From NCBI GenBank assembly GCA_029204225.1, contig CM055093.1, positions 28,719,777 to 28,783,776 on the forward strand: a stretch of 64,000 bases of DNA, read 5' to 3'. This document shows positions 44,097 to 55,360 of the stretch, in pieces. Position numbers and translations under genes: made by a program. Below the pieces are notes generated by a model. The model saw nothing but the letters and a program-made list of their open reading frames with translations. It had not been told where the DNA came from and did not search any database. The DNA comes from Diphasiastrum complanatum (Eukaryota > Streptophyta > Lycopodiopsida > Lycopodiales > Lycopodiaceae). Every line of letters begins with the position of its first letter. The first letter of the stretch is position 1.

Positions 44097-44505
44097 TCGG
44101 CTCGGTTGAGATGTCAATGGAGAGGCTCGGTCGAGATCTGAACCAAGAGACTCGATTGAGATTGTAACGGAGAGACCTAGTTGAGAATCTGATGGAGAGA
44201 TGCAATCGAGATCCAGACACGCGATTGAGATTTAAAATGAAGGCTCGGTCGAGACCTGGCAGAAATGACGCGGTTGAGATCTGAACGTAAGGTTTGGTTG
44301 AAAGTTGATAGAAATGACCTGGTTGAGATATGAGTGTGAGGGTCGATCAAAAGTTGAGTGATTGGGCTCAGTCGAGATCTGAACATTTGGGCTCGGTCGA
44401 GATCTGAGCGTGAGGGCTCGGTCAAAATCTTGACTTATGGCTTCAAGTAAGATGTTAATGAAAAGGCCCGGTTGAGATCTCAATGAGAATATGCGATCAA
44501 GGACT
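44097..44505. repeat. ~25-bp degenerate minisatellite, about 15 copies
   Basis: Units like CTCGGTCGAGATCTGAACGT with GTGAGGG tails. They vary strongly from copy to copy, so the array is old. Confidence 0.85.
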
Positions 44506-45251
44506 GAGAGTTTCCCAGCCTGTCAATGGGATGATCAAGATCCGTTCACTCTAACTACATGCACACGCATTCACATGCAACCAAGACTTATTCACAAGCA
44601 GATCATCATTTCAAACAAGTGAACAATCAACGATTCTTGCTACCAATTAACTCTAGATATTCAAGAAACAGTAAATCACAGAGATTAATCTACAGATCAA
44701 GAACAAGAAGCAAGAAACTAGCTACCTAATAGCATACTAGCAAGCCAAGAATCAAGAAAGACCACCCATCTCTTGATTCTTGGATAACCCACGAACAATC
44801 AAGAACTAGATTGTTAGAAGATTTGCAAGATTTGAATCACAATTCCAGCCTATCTAGTTTACCTGGATGCTAAGAATTACTTAAATTAGAGAAAATATGG
44901 GCCCAAAGAGGGCCCTATAAGAAATGCCATGTAGGAGAGAGAAAAATAACTATAAAGTAGTTATAATATCATTTTCGCGGCTTCTTTACGCATCTGCCCG
45001 CACTACTTTCCATGTAAATGAATGCACCTTAGTTTAGTCACATCAAACTTCACTGGTGTTTAACCACAGTTACAATATAGTTTTTCAAAATGCTGAAATA
45101 TTCCCTCCCAATAGTTGGGAATGCAAAAATTTGAATTAGGAGTGACATTTCTGAAAAAAGCCTACGCCATCTCTATCTCCAGCAGAGTCGTTAGTGCTAT
45201 CTCCAGCTTTGTTATTGTCATTGTATTGTTTGTTACTATACTAATGTACTT
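44506..45251. other. Nothing recognised
   Basis: No supported gene. Confidence 0.4.
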
Positions 45252-46243
45252 ATGACAAAGCTTTATCATCTTCATGTGGATCTGTCACCAGAATATGCTC
45301 CGCTCAGGACGAGAAATTCAAAGCAACCCAAATTTGGTCCAATACAAGGAGGAAAAGCTAAACATGTAGATTTATGGTCATCAGGAACACTGCATCCTAT
45401 TGATCCATGTTCATTGCAACATCCAGATTTTCATTTGGTGAGTCAGTTAATAATCTATATGTGTCATGGTAAAAATGGCCTTTTGGGTTACTGTGAGAAT
45501 TTGATGCTCTATGGGAATGCACATTCAATGCAAAGAATACATTATTTGGAAGAGGAATCAAGGAAAATATTAAAGGAGTGCGAAGAAAAATCTACAAAGA
45601 TGAAAACTTGTTTGGATGAAAATGAGATGCTCAAGAAGGAGATTCAAAGGTTGAAATCTTCTTTGCATCATTATACAACTAGTAAATCATTATACAACTA
45701 GTAAATCTTCAAATACTGATGTTCAAATGATAAAGAAAACAGCCAATGAATTTGTGGATGCAGTTCAAAGTGCATGGGGTGTTGATCATATAACACATTA
45801 TATGGTAAGATTTTGATTTTACACTACGATAGACAAATACGTGCAATTAAATTAGATACTTTTGGTACTGATTTAGATTATGTTTTTATGACATGCAGCA
45901 CATATTACGACATCATTCGACATTCTTTGCAAGAAATAGTGGAAGTCTTAGCACGTGGTCATTGCAAAGAATGGAAAAATCTCATTGGCAAGCAAGAGCG
46001 ACATTTCATAAAAGTACACAACATGGCGGGACTAGCACAAAAAACAGCTCTATACTGCAACTTTTCCAATGGTTTTACAAAAGAATCCAAATTCATCATA
46101 ATACAAAATCGACGGATTATAAAAAATTTCACAAAGCATGCAAATTTCAAAAAGCATTCAAAAAGCCAATAGGCTATAGACACACAATAAAATTTTGTAT
46201 ATTAAATAAAAATATTTACACAGTAGAATTCAGCAGTATCTAA
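45252..46243 (+). pseudogene. Unrecognised two-exon coding region, frame broken by 19-bp duplication
   Basis: I do not recognise the family. Exon 1 (45252-45804) starts MTKLYHLHVDLSPEYAPLRT and has a Glu/Lys-rich coiled-coil-like stretch (YLEEESRKILKECEEKSTKM...LKKEIQRLKSSL). The frame is then lost because a 19-bp block (ATTATACAACTAGTAAATC) is duplicated in tandem near 45670-45707. After it, TDVQMIKKTANEFVDAVQSA and WGVDHITHYM run in the shifted frame to a clean donor (GTAAGA, 45805) and an acceptor (GCAG, 45898). Exon 2 continues in phase: HILRHHSTFFARNSGSLSTW, SLQRMEKSHWQARATFHKST, QHGGTSTKNSSILQLFQWFY, stop at 46243. The spacing of H, W, ME and QHGG looks like a conserved domain end, possibly from a DNA transposon or domesticated gene. 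More exons may lie upstream. Confidence 0.5.
45805..45898 (+). other. 94-bp intron of the unrecognised gene
   Basis: GTAAGA...ACATGCAG, phase 0 on both sides, AT-rich. Confidence 0.6.
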
Positions 46244-46388
46244 CCTGCTTCCGATATTTTTTCCAATGAAAGCTGCAACTTAGAATCATGCAACAATCTT
46301 TCTCTGTCGTATGGATCCAATCGATACCGGACGATGCAGTATCGGATCCAGACGCATAATAGTCAACAAAAAGTAATAAGAGCAAGCG

Positions 46389-46804
46389 GCGCGCTTGAAA
46401 TCGATATCAGAAAAAGCAATCGTAAATTTGCGTGAAAATCCGAGCCGAAAAAGACCTATTTATAAAAAAAAATTCGCACGTGTGGAGGAGTGTCGAAGGA
46501 ACACGTGTCGAATTATGATTGGTCAAAATAAATGCGTCGTACCTAGAATGATTAATCTGACATCTGTCACGTGCGAGAATGACACGCATCGATATTGGAT
46601 TTGCGCATGTGTCTCAACCCACGTGGTCTCATAATTGGGTCATCATTGTCAGTACGAACATTTTACATGGATTAGTGATCTAACGACATGTGTCTTCGCC
46701 GTCTTTTCACACGTGCAAAAATTTCGTATATATAAGTCCTCGGAATTTTCATTTTTTTTTGCAAAATTTTTGTTTTTAGCTCCCGATATCACTCTCAAGC
46801 GCGC
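46389..46804. repeat. 20-bp inverted repeat around the G-box promoter
   Basis: Arms 46389-46408 and 46785-46804 (GCGCGCTTGA....GATATC) match at 16-17 of 20 positions in opposite orientation. Related pieces recur at about 46837-46900 and 46925-46965. Confidence 0.55.
46477..46735 (+). promoter_or_regulatory. G-box cluster and TATA box
   Basis: Five perfect CACGTG hexamers at 46477, 46502, 46568, 46620 and 46710, most with ACGTGT/ACGTGG extensions typical of ABRE/G-box bZIP or bHLH sites, and TATATATAA at 46727-46735. A second TATTTATAAA lies at about 46457. It looks like an inducible plant promoter pointing right, toward the H3-like relic. It could instead be the U3 part of an unrecognised LTR. 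Confidence 0.55.
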
Positions 46805-47043
46805 TCTTTCACCGTTCAAGCTTCTGCCCTCTCACAGTGCGCTTGAGTCCGATACCGCTGGTTGTGCAATATCGCTTTCGAGTGCGCATCTCTTTTCTTC
46901 AAATAATCTGTCTAGATCTTGCGTTCGAAACCGATATTCAGTTATGGTATCAATCTCAAGCGCCCTTTCATTGCAAATTTTTTTGTTTTCATCCACTTTT
47001 GTTTTGTTCAAACTTTTTTTTGTTAATTTTTTTCTTCTGAGAA

Positions 47044-47340
47044 TGATGTCCATGATCAAATCCACCACCCATGCCATCACCACTGTACAGCCATCCCATT
47101 CTCATGTTCCCCCTAGTACTGGCCGTAGGTGTGGTAGGAAGTAGGTCTGGCTGAGGGAGATCAGAAAACTCCAGAGATCAACTGAATTGTTGATCCTTAG
47201 AGCTCCTTTTGGCTGATCTGTTCGGAATGTCACTCTGTCACTTGGGCTAAATGTTCGTTTTATCATGACAGCCATGTAGGCCAAGAGACCCAGTGTCTTC
47301 CTGAGCTCTGAGTTAGATGCTGGAGAATCTGACTCAGATT
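47044..47340 (+). pseudogene. Histone H3 / CENH3-like relic
   Basis: In one frame: a 30-residue tail ending PPSTGRRCGRK, a stop, then VWLREIRKLQRSTELLILRA, PFG, a stop, SVRNVTLSLGLNVRFIMTAM and a third stop, with weak similarity beyond. LREIRK.Q.STELLI..APF..-VR..T is the alphaN-alpha1 region of histone H3. APF and VR.(I/V)T are nearer to plant CENH3 than to canonical H3 (KLPFQRLVREIAQ). H3 packages DNA; CENH3 marks centromeres. The three in-frame stops and the loss of the rest of the fold make it non-functional. No intron interrupts the part that remains. Confidence 0.6.
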
Positions 47341-47699
47341 GAGAATCTTCACCCCTTCCTCCTCCTGTTAATCGTCTAGCTCCTCAGCAGGTTTCATCAC
47401 CAAAAGTGTTGATTACCCAAGAGGAACTAGACAAAATAACAGAGAAATCTGTAAATATTGTTTCCACTTCTGTTTCTGCTCCTGTACATAATCTTTTTGT
47501 GAGAATTCCATACGATCCAGCCCAGGATTTTTTTTTTTCTAACCATTATTATCAATATGAGGCCTACTAGCTAACAAAATTGATCTTCTCAGCAACTTTT
47601 TTTATTTTTTTCTTCCAGATACACGTAGAAGCTTTAGATTAGGTCCCAAATTTTGTGCCAAGCTAAAAGATAAGACTCCACCGAATAACCATATTTGTC
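47341..47699. other. Nothing certain recognised
   Basis: Includes T-runs near 47527 and 47600; no supported gene. Confidence 0.4.
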
Positions 47700-48370
47700 C
47701 ATTATTTGTTGGAAGTCAATAAAATAGCTTTCCATAGTAGACGTCTATTTAGTAGAATGCCATACTTGACCATCTGCACATATGAATTCTTTGATGCACT
47801 TTTGTACAAATATTGGCCATTTATCAGTGGTAATATGAGGTTCTTCACACTGCATCCAATATTGCCACCAAATTTTTGCAGATCCATCAAGGTATGTTCT
47901 TGCAAATTGAATTTTGTTATGGTCACTGCTTGGATGTGATTGAAAATACTTGTCACAGTTGTCCAATCATATTCTTACACTCATGTGAGCAATTCTACCA
48001 TCAAACTTATGAAAGACATGTTGTCTCTGCACCATAGGCTAGAAAGGCTAGTCCGTATAAGGATATTGGTAATGATGACGTTCTGATTGTCTGAATTTAG
48101 CTGCTCATAGTCACTGTCATTGCCACTGCTATAAGTACTACCACTTGGATTCTGTTGACTCATTTGATAAACTTGTTGATCGTCATAATCATCAAAATGC
48201 TTTTCATTATTTTTCAGACAGTCCTCATACGACACATGTTCGCACTGATTGGATTCGCCATCGTTGTGCTCATAATACTAATCTTCAAAATCATACTCAG
48301 ATTGATCATTGTATTCAGAGTCATTGTCATCTATGTACTCCAAAATCAGACTCAACATCCATCTTGAGAA
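47700..48370 (-). pseudogene. Ty3/gypsy gag relic, second family
   Basis: Right to left: acidic segment (ENDNDSEYNDQSEYDFED-like; SYEDCLKNNEKHFDDYDDQQ), FHKFDGRIAHMSVRI, a stop, then LDNCDKYFQSHPSSDHNKIQ, FARTYLDGSAKIWWQYW and WPIFVQKCIKEF. The D.Y.......D..K..FA...L.G.A..WW pattern is the retrotransposon gag core. It differs from the gag at 42.2-43.6 kb. No pol follows: H3-like sequence lies on its 3' side. Confidence 0.75.
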
Positions 48371-49133
48371 TTGAAGGACTTGTGGGTTACGGTATACTGA
48401 ACTGAAGTTTATACATGTGCAATGGACTTTGATAAGTAGCTTATATGCTCTTTTCTCCACCCACTTAAAACTCAGAGTTCTACGATGAGTGAAATTGAAA
48501 ATGGTAAAAAGTTGTAGTTCACATGAAAGTGAGCACCTTTGTTTTTTTACAGCATTCAATTCCAAGATCAAACGGAAAATTTATGAGGATTCGAAAATAA
48601 TTAATGAGAACACGTAATATTTGAATCAATATAGGGTTTTGTAAAAAATATAAATAAAAGTAATAATTACAAAATTTTGATAACTTCTTAGTGTCAGTCT
48701 CATCGTTTTGATCACTTTTCGCTTTTACTACACTGGAATCCGAGCTCAAACAAGAAAGTTATGTAGAGTCAAAGAAAAATGAGTAAAATATGTTATATAC
48801 AACTTAGAAGGGGGTATTTAAAAATTTTACAAATTGAAATGCATAACCCTTTGAATTCCATGAAACATTTCAATGCTCGTAGAATAATAAAATAACCGTG
48901 AAAATTTTAAAAAATTTCGACAAATGTTTTTTAACGGCTGCTCCAACGGAGCATTTGGGTGTCCGTTATAGATTTTATGGATCTTAAAAGAAAATTGAAA
49001 AAAAATGGAAACTGTTTTTCTCGGGCACATACGAGAGGGATGACAAGGAATATTCTGGCTAATATTTTGAAAAATATTCCTACAGAATACTTGCGAGATG
49101 GGGACCGCCTGCTGGTTGGGCGCCCATGCCACA
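48371..49133. other. Nothing recognised
   Basis: AT-rich, no supported gene; could be gag leader of the relic to its left. Confidence 0.4.
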
Positions 49134-49290
49134 AATGAGAGAAATAGATGTAGGGAGAGAAACTAGGTAGGGAGATTAGAGAGAGAAAGGATAGGGTAGC
49201 AGGTAGGGTAGGGTAGGTGTGAGAAAGGTAGTAGGTGCGAGTTAGGGAGGGTAGGTAGGTAGGGTACGGCCAAGGAGCGGGGAGGGAGAG
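49134..49290. repeat. GGTAGGG/GAGAGA-rich low-complexity tract
   Basis: Irregular repeats of GGTAGG and GAGAGA; resembles degenerate TTTAGGG only loosely. Confidence 0.6.
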
Positions 49291-49392
49291 AAAAAATAGA
49301 GTGGTGAATCATGGGTAGAGAGAAAAGAGAGTGAGTCAGGACAGATTCAGGGGTAGTACGCATGTCAGCAAGGGGCAAATCAAAAAAAAATT

Positions 49393-49472
49393 AACGCAAG
49401 TTTGACCGCGAGTTTGAAAGGCGAGTTTGAAAGGCGAGTTTGACCAGCAAGTTTGACCGGTGAGTTTGATTG
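49393..49472. repeat. ~14-bp tandem repeat (GCGAGTTTGAAAG-like), about 6 copies
   Basis: Units GCGAGTTTGAAAGG and GCAAGTTTGACCGG. Confidence 0.8.
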
Positions 49473-50138
49473 ACAAGTCAGGGCACGAAATTTTTTTGCA
49501 AAGAATCTCTCACCTATAAAAACAATTTCAAGAATTTTGGCGTCCACTAATTTGATCGTAACTCTCTGAATATTGATCGAAATCACAAAAAATCAGTACA
49601 CCTAAAAAGCTCACAAAAAATGATTGAAGGTGATTTGATAAGTCAAATTAGCAACAGAACATGGCTAAAATTCTCGAAAGAAGAAAATTAGCAAAAGATG
49701 AGCTAGGAAACAAGGTTTGTCATAACTTTTTGAATACTAATTCAAATGACCTGCCATATGGATCAGATCAAAGATAAGACAATGCTCTAAAAAAATATGG
49801 AAAAAAACTTGAAATAAAAACTCAAATCCAATCTGAAAATTTCACACAAAGTGAAAGGCGGATTCTAATCACCTATTTGGACAGCTTTTGAAAAAATTGC
49901 AATAACTTTTGCATCTCTCATCCAAATTGCTTGCAAATTGGTGCTAATGAAAGCTAACACAAAGCTCTAAAAACAATGAAATCAAATCAGAAATGAAAAC
50001 AAAATTGAATGCTAAAAATTGATCTGAACAGACCTGAAAATTTCAAAGCTAGAAATTAGCAAAAAGAAAGCTACAAAAAAAATAAACTCATCAAATCAAA
50101 TGAAATTCACATAGAATCATAATGAATCATGGATCTAA
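49473..50138 (-). other. Probable leader of a minus-strand copia-type element
   Basis: AT-rich, downstream (on the minus strand) of the primer site at 50139-50151; no gag recognised. Confidence 0.35.
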
Positions 50139-50151
50139 GGCTCTGATACCA
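50139..50151 (-). other. Primer-binding site, initiator Met tRNA (minus strand)
   Basis: Reverse complement of TGGTATCAGAGCC. The adjoining sequence begins AGAATTTCATG on the plus strand. Confidence 0.75.
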
Positions 50152-50670
50152 AGAATTTCATGTGCAAAATCACAAGAAAATAACAAATTGCAAGAGAAGT
50201 AAAGCTAGAAGCAAGAAAAATACAAAGCATCCAAGACAGCATATCCATAGAAAGCTAGAAACACAAGGATCTCATAGAATCACATTAGCAATGGAAAGAA
50301 GAGTACAAAACAATGGAAAATGAGCATGAATTCATGTGGATAGGGCACATGAGACCTAGCAAGGCAATTTCCATAGCTCACATTCACAAGGAGGACGCAA
50401 GAAGCTCTCACTTGCAAATGAGCCAAAAGATCCAAAAGTTGATGTCTCTTGCCTAGTTATAGACAATGCTCTCACTTAACTAAACATAACTATCTTGAGG
50501 GATAGTTAGCCCTTGTCAAGTATTGTTTAGTCTACATTGGGCCCTTATTGGCCTATTATCCTTATTAATTACTTCGAAGGGCCTAAAGAGGGAACCGCCT
50601 TGTTCTTAAGGCTAATAGCTGTTTTTTGAACCTACAAAGCTTACATTGGATATTCTGATCTGTTGATAAG
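50152..50670 (-). repeat. Possible copia-type LTR, minus strand, far edge unknown
   Basis: Sequence on the LTR side of the primer site. It would end in TTCT rather than CA. No second LTR found, so both call and right edge are tentative. Confidence 0.3.
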
Positions 50671-51093
<423 letters not shown>

Positions 51094-51339
51094 TTCTTCC
51101 ACCCTCTAGCTATGGAGATGGGCTACTGGCCACCCTCTGATATTGGTTCCAGTTCTTTACTTATTTCATGACTGTGTACAACCACTTGCCATTCTCCTCT
51201 CCTCACCATGGTGCCCTACTACAACTTCAAATTATGTCTCCAACAGAGAAATATCAAAGATTTCTTTACCACAAACCCTAGCATGGGTTTTTCCAGCACT
51301 CTCAAGCAAAGAATGCCCTATTTCTCTACAAACCTAGAA

Positions 51340-51652
51340 GTAAATTGATGTTGCAACAATAATCGACTTATTCTATCTATAGATTAATGCTTTACTACTG
51401 GACTGAAGTCTCAAGATAATATATCCCATAAGTTTGTTTGTAGTCTTTCACCACTAGTCAAGCTTTCCATCTAGATATAGATCTGTATGGGTTGAGCTTC
51501 AACATGAAGATCCACTTAGTGTCGATGACCTTTGCATTCGGAGGAGGGTCAATAAGACTCCAAGTCTTGTTTCTCATCAAGCAATTGTACTCAACGTTCA
51601 TGGCTATTGCCAATTGTCTACATCTGACCTCAACCAGGCTTTTGCTACTAAG
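51340..51652 (-). pseudogene. Older copia, RT start (left part, split by a nested element)
   Basis: Minus strand: AMNVEYNCLMRNKTWSLIDP, PPNAKVIDTKWIFMLKLNP, then a stop in the conserved KWKARLVV block, and KDYKQTYGIYYLE. This is the beginning of a copia RT. Its upstream gag, protease and integrase are at 57577-59160, across the young copia insertion. It resembles the plus-strand copia RT at 61.7 kb. Confidence 0.8.
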
Positions 51653-51657
51653 ACAGG

Positions 51658-51906
51658 AGTTAAAATAACGATGATCGACTTATACAGTGCTTTCTTATTT
51701 CGAAGGCACCACGTGTGCTTAGTTCTAGAGTTATCGGGACATCTTTCTTTTACGAGCCCTTTGAGTGTTTTTAAGGAGCTCATCCTTGTACTTACGTAGT
51801 AGTTGAATATACAGTTTGAAGAGAAAAATTCTGAATTCTTGTTGTACTTGACGTTGTGCTGTGGTGATTGATCCGATCGGGTGTTTTCAATTGTGTTTTC
51901 TTAACT
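51658..51906 (+). repeat. 5' LTR of the young copia (249 bp)
   Basis: AGTTAAAATAACGATG to TTTTCTTAACT. Contains a segment of about 76 bp (about 51700-51780, with CCACGTGTG) missing from the 3' LTR. Confidence 0.92.
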
Positions 51907-51919
51907 TGGTATCAGAGCC
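51907..51919 (+). other. Primer-binding site, initiator Met tRNA
   Basis: TGGTATCAGAGCC, directly abutting the LTR. Confidence 0.92.
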
Positions 51920-53170
51920 CTTGGTAGCTGGAATCATCGGACAAGAATAGAGAGCTGCGAATTCACGACGGTTTGTTGGCTAGGAAGCACAAAACCGAGT
52001 CTGTGGAGATTCGTGGAACGGCTCAAAACTGTAAAAAGGATTCAGAGACAGGGAATTGTTGGTTGAAGCAGAAAGCAAGCAAAGTTTGAAGCTGAAAAAT
52101 TCTTCTAGAGGGTTGTTTGGCGTTTGTGATTGGTTTGAATCCAATCGAATACCGTTTGAAGAGCAGTTTGGAGCAAACGATAACCTACAGTAGGGCGACC
52201 TCAGCCAGTTAGGAGCTGCAAAGGAAAGCTCAAGGAAAGCCTGAGTAAAGCTCAATATATTCTTCTCTTCAAAATTGCTAGGGTTTCAAGGGACAAAATC
52301 TGAGATATCTCCTTGTAGGAGGACGTTTTCAAAGCTGTGAGAGGCTGTGAATGGGCACCCTGGTAGCGCAATTCAGCGGTAGGGAGGCCACGACTGGCCA
52401 TGGAGAAGGAAGGCAGACAGTTTGATCCATGTGGAGCTGCAATAGCCTGTGAAGGAGAGAGAAGAACTCCATCGTTGAGAGAGAGGAGGAGGAGAGGTCG
52501 CGGGAACCCACGTGCGCTCAGTCCTAATCATCAGCTAGCTGTCCGAGGTGTTCAGTGCTTCGAAGGCCTTTGATCAATGCACAAAAGCGTTGACAGCCGT
52601 CCGATCTCGACTCATACAGATCGACGATGGTTATTTCACAATAGGTGGGTCGTTGGATCTAAAGGATCCGTTGGATTGAAGTGAAAAAGTCTGAAGGGGT
52701 CTGAAGTGCAAAGTGCATTGCAACTTCATTAAAAATCTTCAAACTGAAAAAATTATTGGGTCCCAAGTCTTTGAAGGGTTAAGTTTCTTCACACTGAAGA
52801 AACAGTTCAAAAACCCAAATTGCCCATATTTTCACCTCCTTTAGCCTATTTTGGCCAAACGAAAGGCTATAGCCTCCAAACAAAGGGCACCCTGACTGTA
52901 CCTGCAAGTACGGTACACCAAAATAGAGTGATTATCGTGGAGAAAGTGTTCGAAGTGCGCCAGAAGTGATTTCACCATTCCACTGGGCAGGAAGCTGGGA
53001 GTTGGTGATGTGAAACATTTTGGAAAACGACGCCAGTTTGGCTTTCAATTTGACGAAAGAGCGGCGGGTGGCTTGGTAAGCTAAAAATTTCAGGTCATTA
53101 TTAGCAATTTTTGACATCACGGTTGGCTCTAGCATACACTTTATAGCCTACAGGTGAAGTTTTAAGCAGT
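51920..53170 (+). other. Long leader of the young copia
   Basis: 1.25 kb between primer site and gag without a convincing coding frame, unusually long for a copia of this size. It may hold packaging signals or an old insertion. Confidence 0.6.
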
Positions 53171-55123
53171 TTGGAGATGGCAAACATCAATGAGGCAATT
53201 TTTGGCGATGCAAGCAAACTTGATGGGGCTTCTAACTACAACATCTGGAAATTCAAAATGAAGAGCATTTTGATGGAGAAAGAGTTGTGGGAGATCGTGG
53301 CAGGTATTGAAGTCCGGCCAAATACCACTCCATGTGACATAAGGGCCTTTGATAAAAAGGCGCAAAGAGCATTATCCTTGATCAATCTTTCAGTGAAAGA
53401 CCATGTGATCACTCACATAAGTGATGCCACAACAGCTAGGGGAGCTTGGGAAGCTCTTAAAATGCAATTTCAAACTTGCAATCCAACTTGAGCCATGTTC
53501 TTGAAGTCGAGATTGAACACAGTAAGGATGGAAGAAAGTGAATCAGTGGGATCCTTCTTCACTAGGATAAAGGAGCTGAGAGATCAACTTGTGGCGATTG
53601 GAGAACCAATCAGAGATATTGAATTGGTACATACCACAATGAGTGGTGTCTCGGAAGGGCTACAGATGTTTGTGAGCGGCATTGCCTCAAGGGAGAGGTT
53701 GCCTACTTTTGAAGACTTCCACGGAATCATGTTGCAAGAAGAGCAGCGTCGTGAAATGGTGAAGTCAAGACAAACCCCACAGGAGGAACAAGCCTTGCTT
53801 GCTAAAGGCAAGCAGAAAGGATGGAAAAGGATTTCTAAGAAATCCAAGTATGATGATGATGAAGGAGAGTCGTCAAAAGGGAAAAAGAAGAAGAAAGAAA
53901 AATGTTACTATTGCCACAAATCGGGTCATTGGGCACGCGAGTATTTTAAGAAGAAAGCATACATAAAGGCGGAAAAAGTGACTCAACAAGGAAACATTGC
54001 CGAAGATGATGGAGAAGATGACGAGACAAGTGTTTTCTCATCGGCATTGGCATCCCAAGTCGATGATGGTGCCAAATGGTTCATAGACTCAGGCGCCACA
54101 AGGCATATGACCGAAAAACGTGATTGGTTTGAAAAATTCTCGCCAATCCATGATGGGGTTAAGGTCACTCAAGCCAATGGAGAGGAATGCCAGATACAGG
54201 GTGTGGACAATGTACCTGTGCAATTTCCTGATGGCAAAATTAAAAACATCCCTAATGTACTTTATGTTCCTGGACTCAAAAAGAGTTTGCTTTTTGTTGG
54301 TGTAATGGCAAATCAACATCTTAAAGTTGAATTTGTCAAGGATGTATGCCTTATGAAGGATACGAACCACAACCACAAAGTGGTGGCGAAGGGTTATAGA
54401 GATAGTAACTGTGGCCTTTATAAATTGGATGCTACAAAACCAGGTGAATATGGTTTGGCTATCTCAACAGCATCTCAATCCGAGTTGTGGCACAGAAGAC
54501 TTGGTCATTTGAACTATGGGAGCTTGAGATTGATGGCGAAGCTGAAGATGGTAATAGAGTTACCGACATTGCAGGATGATCATCATGCAATATGTGAAGG
54601 ATGCATCATGAAAAAGCATCATAGAGAGACATTCAGGAAAGGTGGAGCTGCAAGAGCTAATAAATTGCTGGAACTAATTCACATCAACCTGTGCGGCCCA
54701 TTGAAGACCATGTCATTGGGGAAAGCATATTATTTTACAACTTTCATAGATGATTACTCTAGGAGGACATGGATTTATTTCTTGAAGAAGAAATCTGACG
54801 CTTTTGCTCGCTTCAAGGAGTTCAAAATTTTGGTAGAGAACCAACTAGATGCATGCATCAAAGTGCTAAGATCTGATAGAGGGGGTGAATACAGATCTGA
54901 TGATTTTGAAGACTTTTGCAAAGAACACGGCATTAAAAGACAATTCACACAGTCACACACGTCTCATAGTAATGGTGTAGCTGAAAGAAAAAACAGAACT
55001 ATTATGGAGATTGCACACTCCATGATGAAGCAAATGGGCTTGACCATTCACTTTGGTCGGAAGCGTGCAGTGCGGCAATGTTCTTGCAAAATAGGAGCCC
55101 TACAGTTGCGGTTCCAAATGTGA
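53171..55123 (+). pseudogene. Copia gag, protease and integrase
   Basis: Gag: KLDGASNYNIWKFKMKSILM, one in-frame TGA (53489-53491), then MFLKSRLNTVRMEESESVGS. Zinc knuckle CYYCHKSGHWAREY has Tyr in place of the last Cys. Protease WFIDSGATRHMT is intact. Pre-integrase ELWHRRLGHLNYGSL ... CEGC is intact. In the integrase the first catalytic Asp (usual H.D.CGP) is Asn (HINLCGP, codon 54686-54688), while VLRSDRGGEY and NGVAERKNRT are normal. A frameshift near 55060 ends the frame. Gag packages RNA, protease cuts the polyprotein, integrase inserts the DNA; this copy's integrase should be dead. Confidence 0.92.
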
Positions 55124-55360
55124 CTCCTGAAGAAGCATTTACTGGAATAAAGCCAAAAATCGACAAGTTTCATGTCATTGGATGTAAGGCCTATGTACAT
55201 GTGCCAAAGGAGGAGTGAAAGAAACTTGATGCCAAAGCAATCAAGTGTATCTTTGTCGGTTATGATGAAAGAATGAAAGCTTACAGATGTTTTGATCCTA
55301 TAATGAACAAGATTCACATTAGCAGAGATGTGATCTTTGATGAAACGCATAGGTATTAAG
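55060..55360 (+). pseudogene. Copia integrase C-terminal part, frameshifted
   Basis: WSEACSAAMFLQNRSPTVAV, FHVIGCKAYVHVPKEE, a stop near 55218, then KLDAKAIKCIFVGYDERMKA and ISRDVIFDETHRY, another stop. Same element, +1 frame relative to the upstream part. Confidence 0.88.

Noticed and set aside
47102-47284. 60-codon minus-strand frame over the H3-like relic
   Set aside because: Antisense shadow; the H3 similarity is on the plus strand.
49134-49290. Interstitial telomere array
   Set aside because: Units are GGTAGG/GAGAGA, too irregular and lacking TTTAGGG runs.
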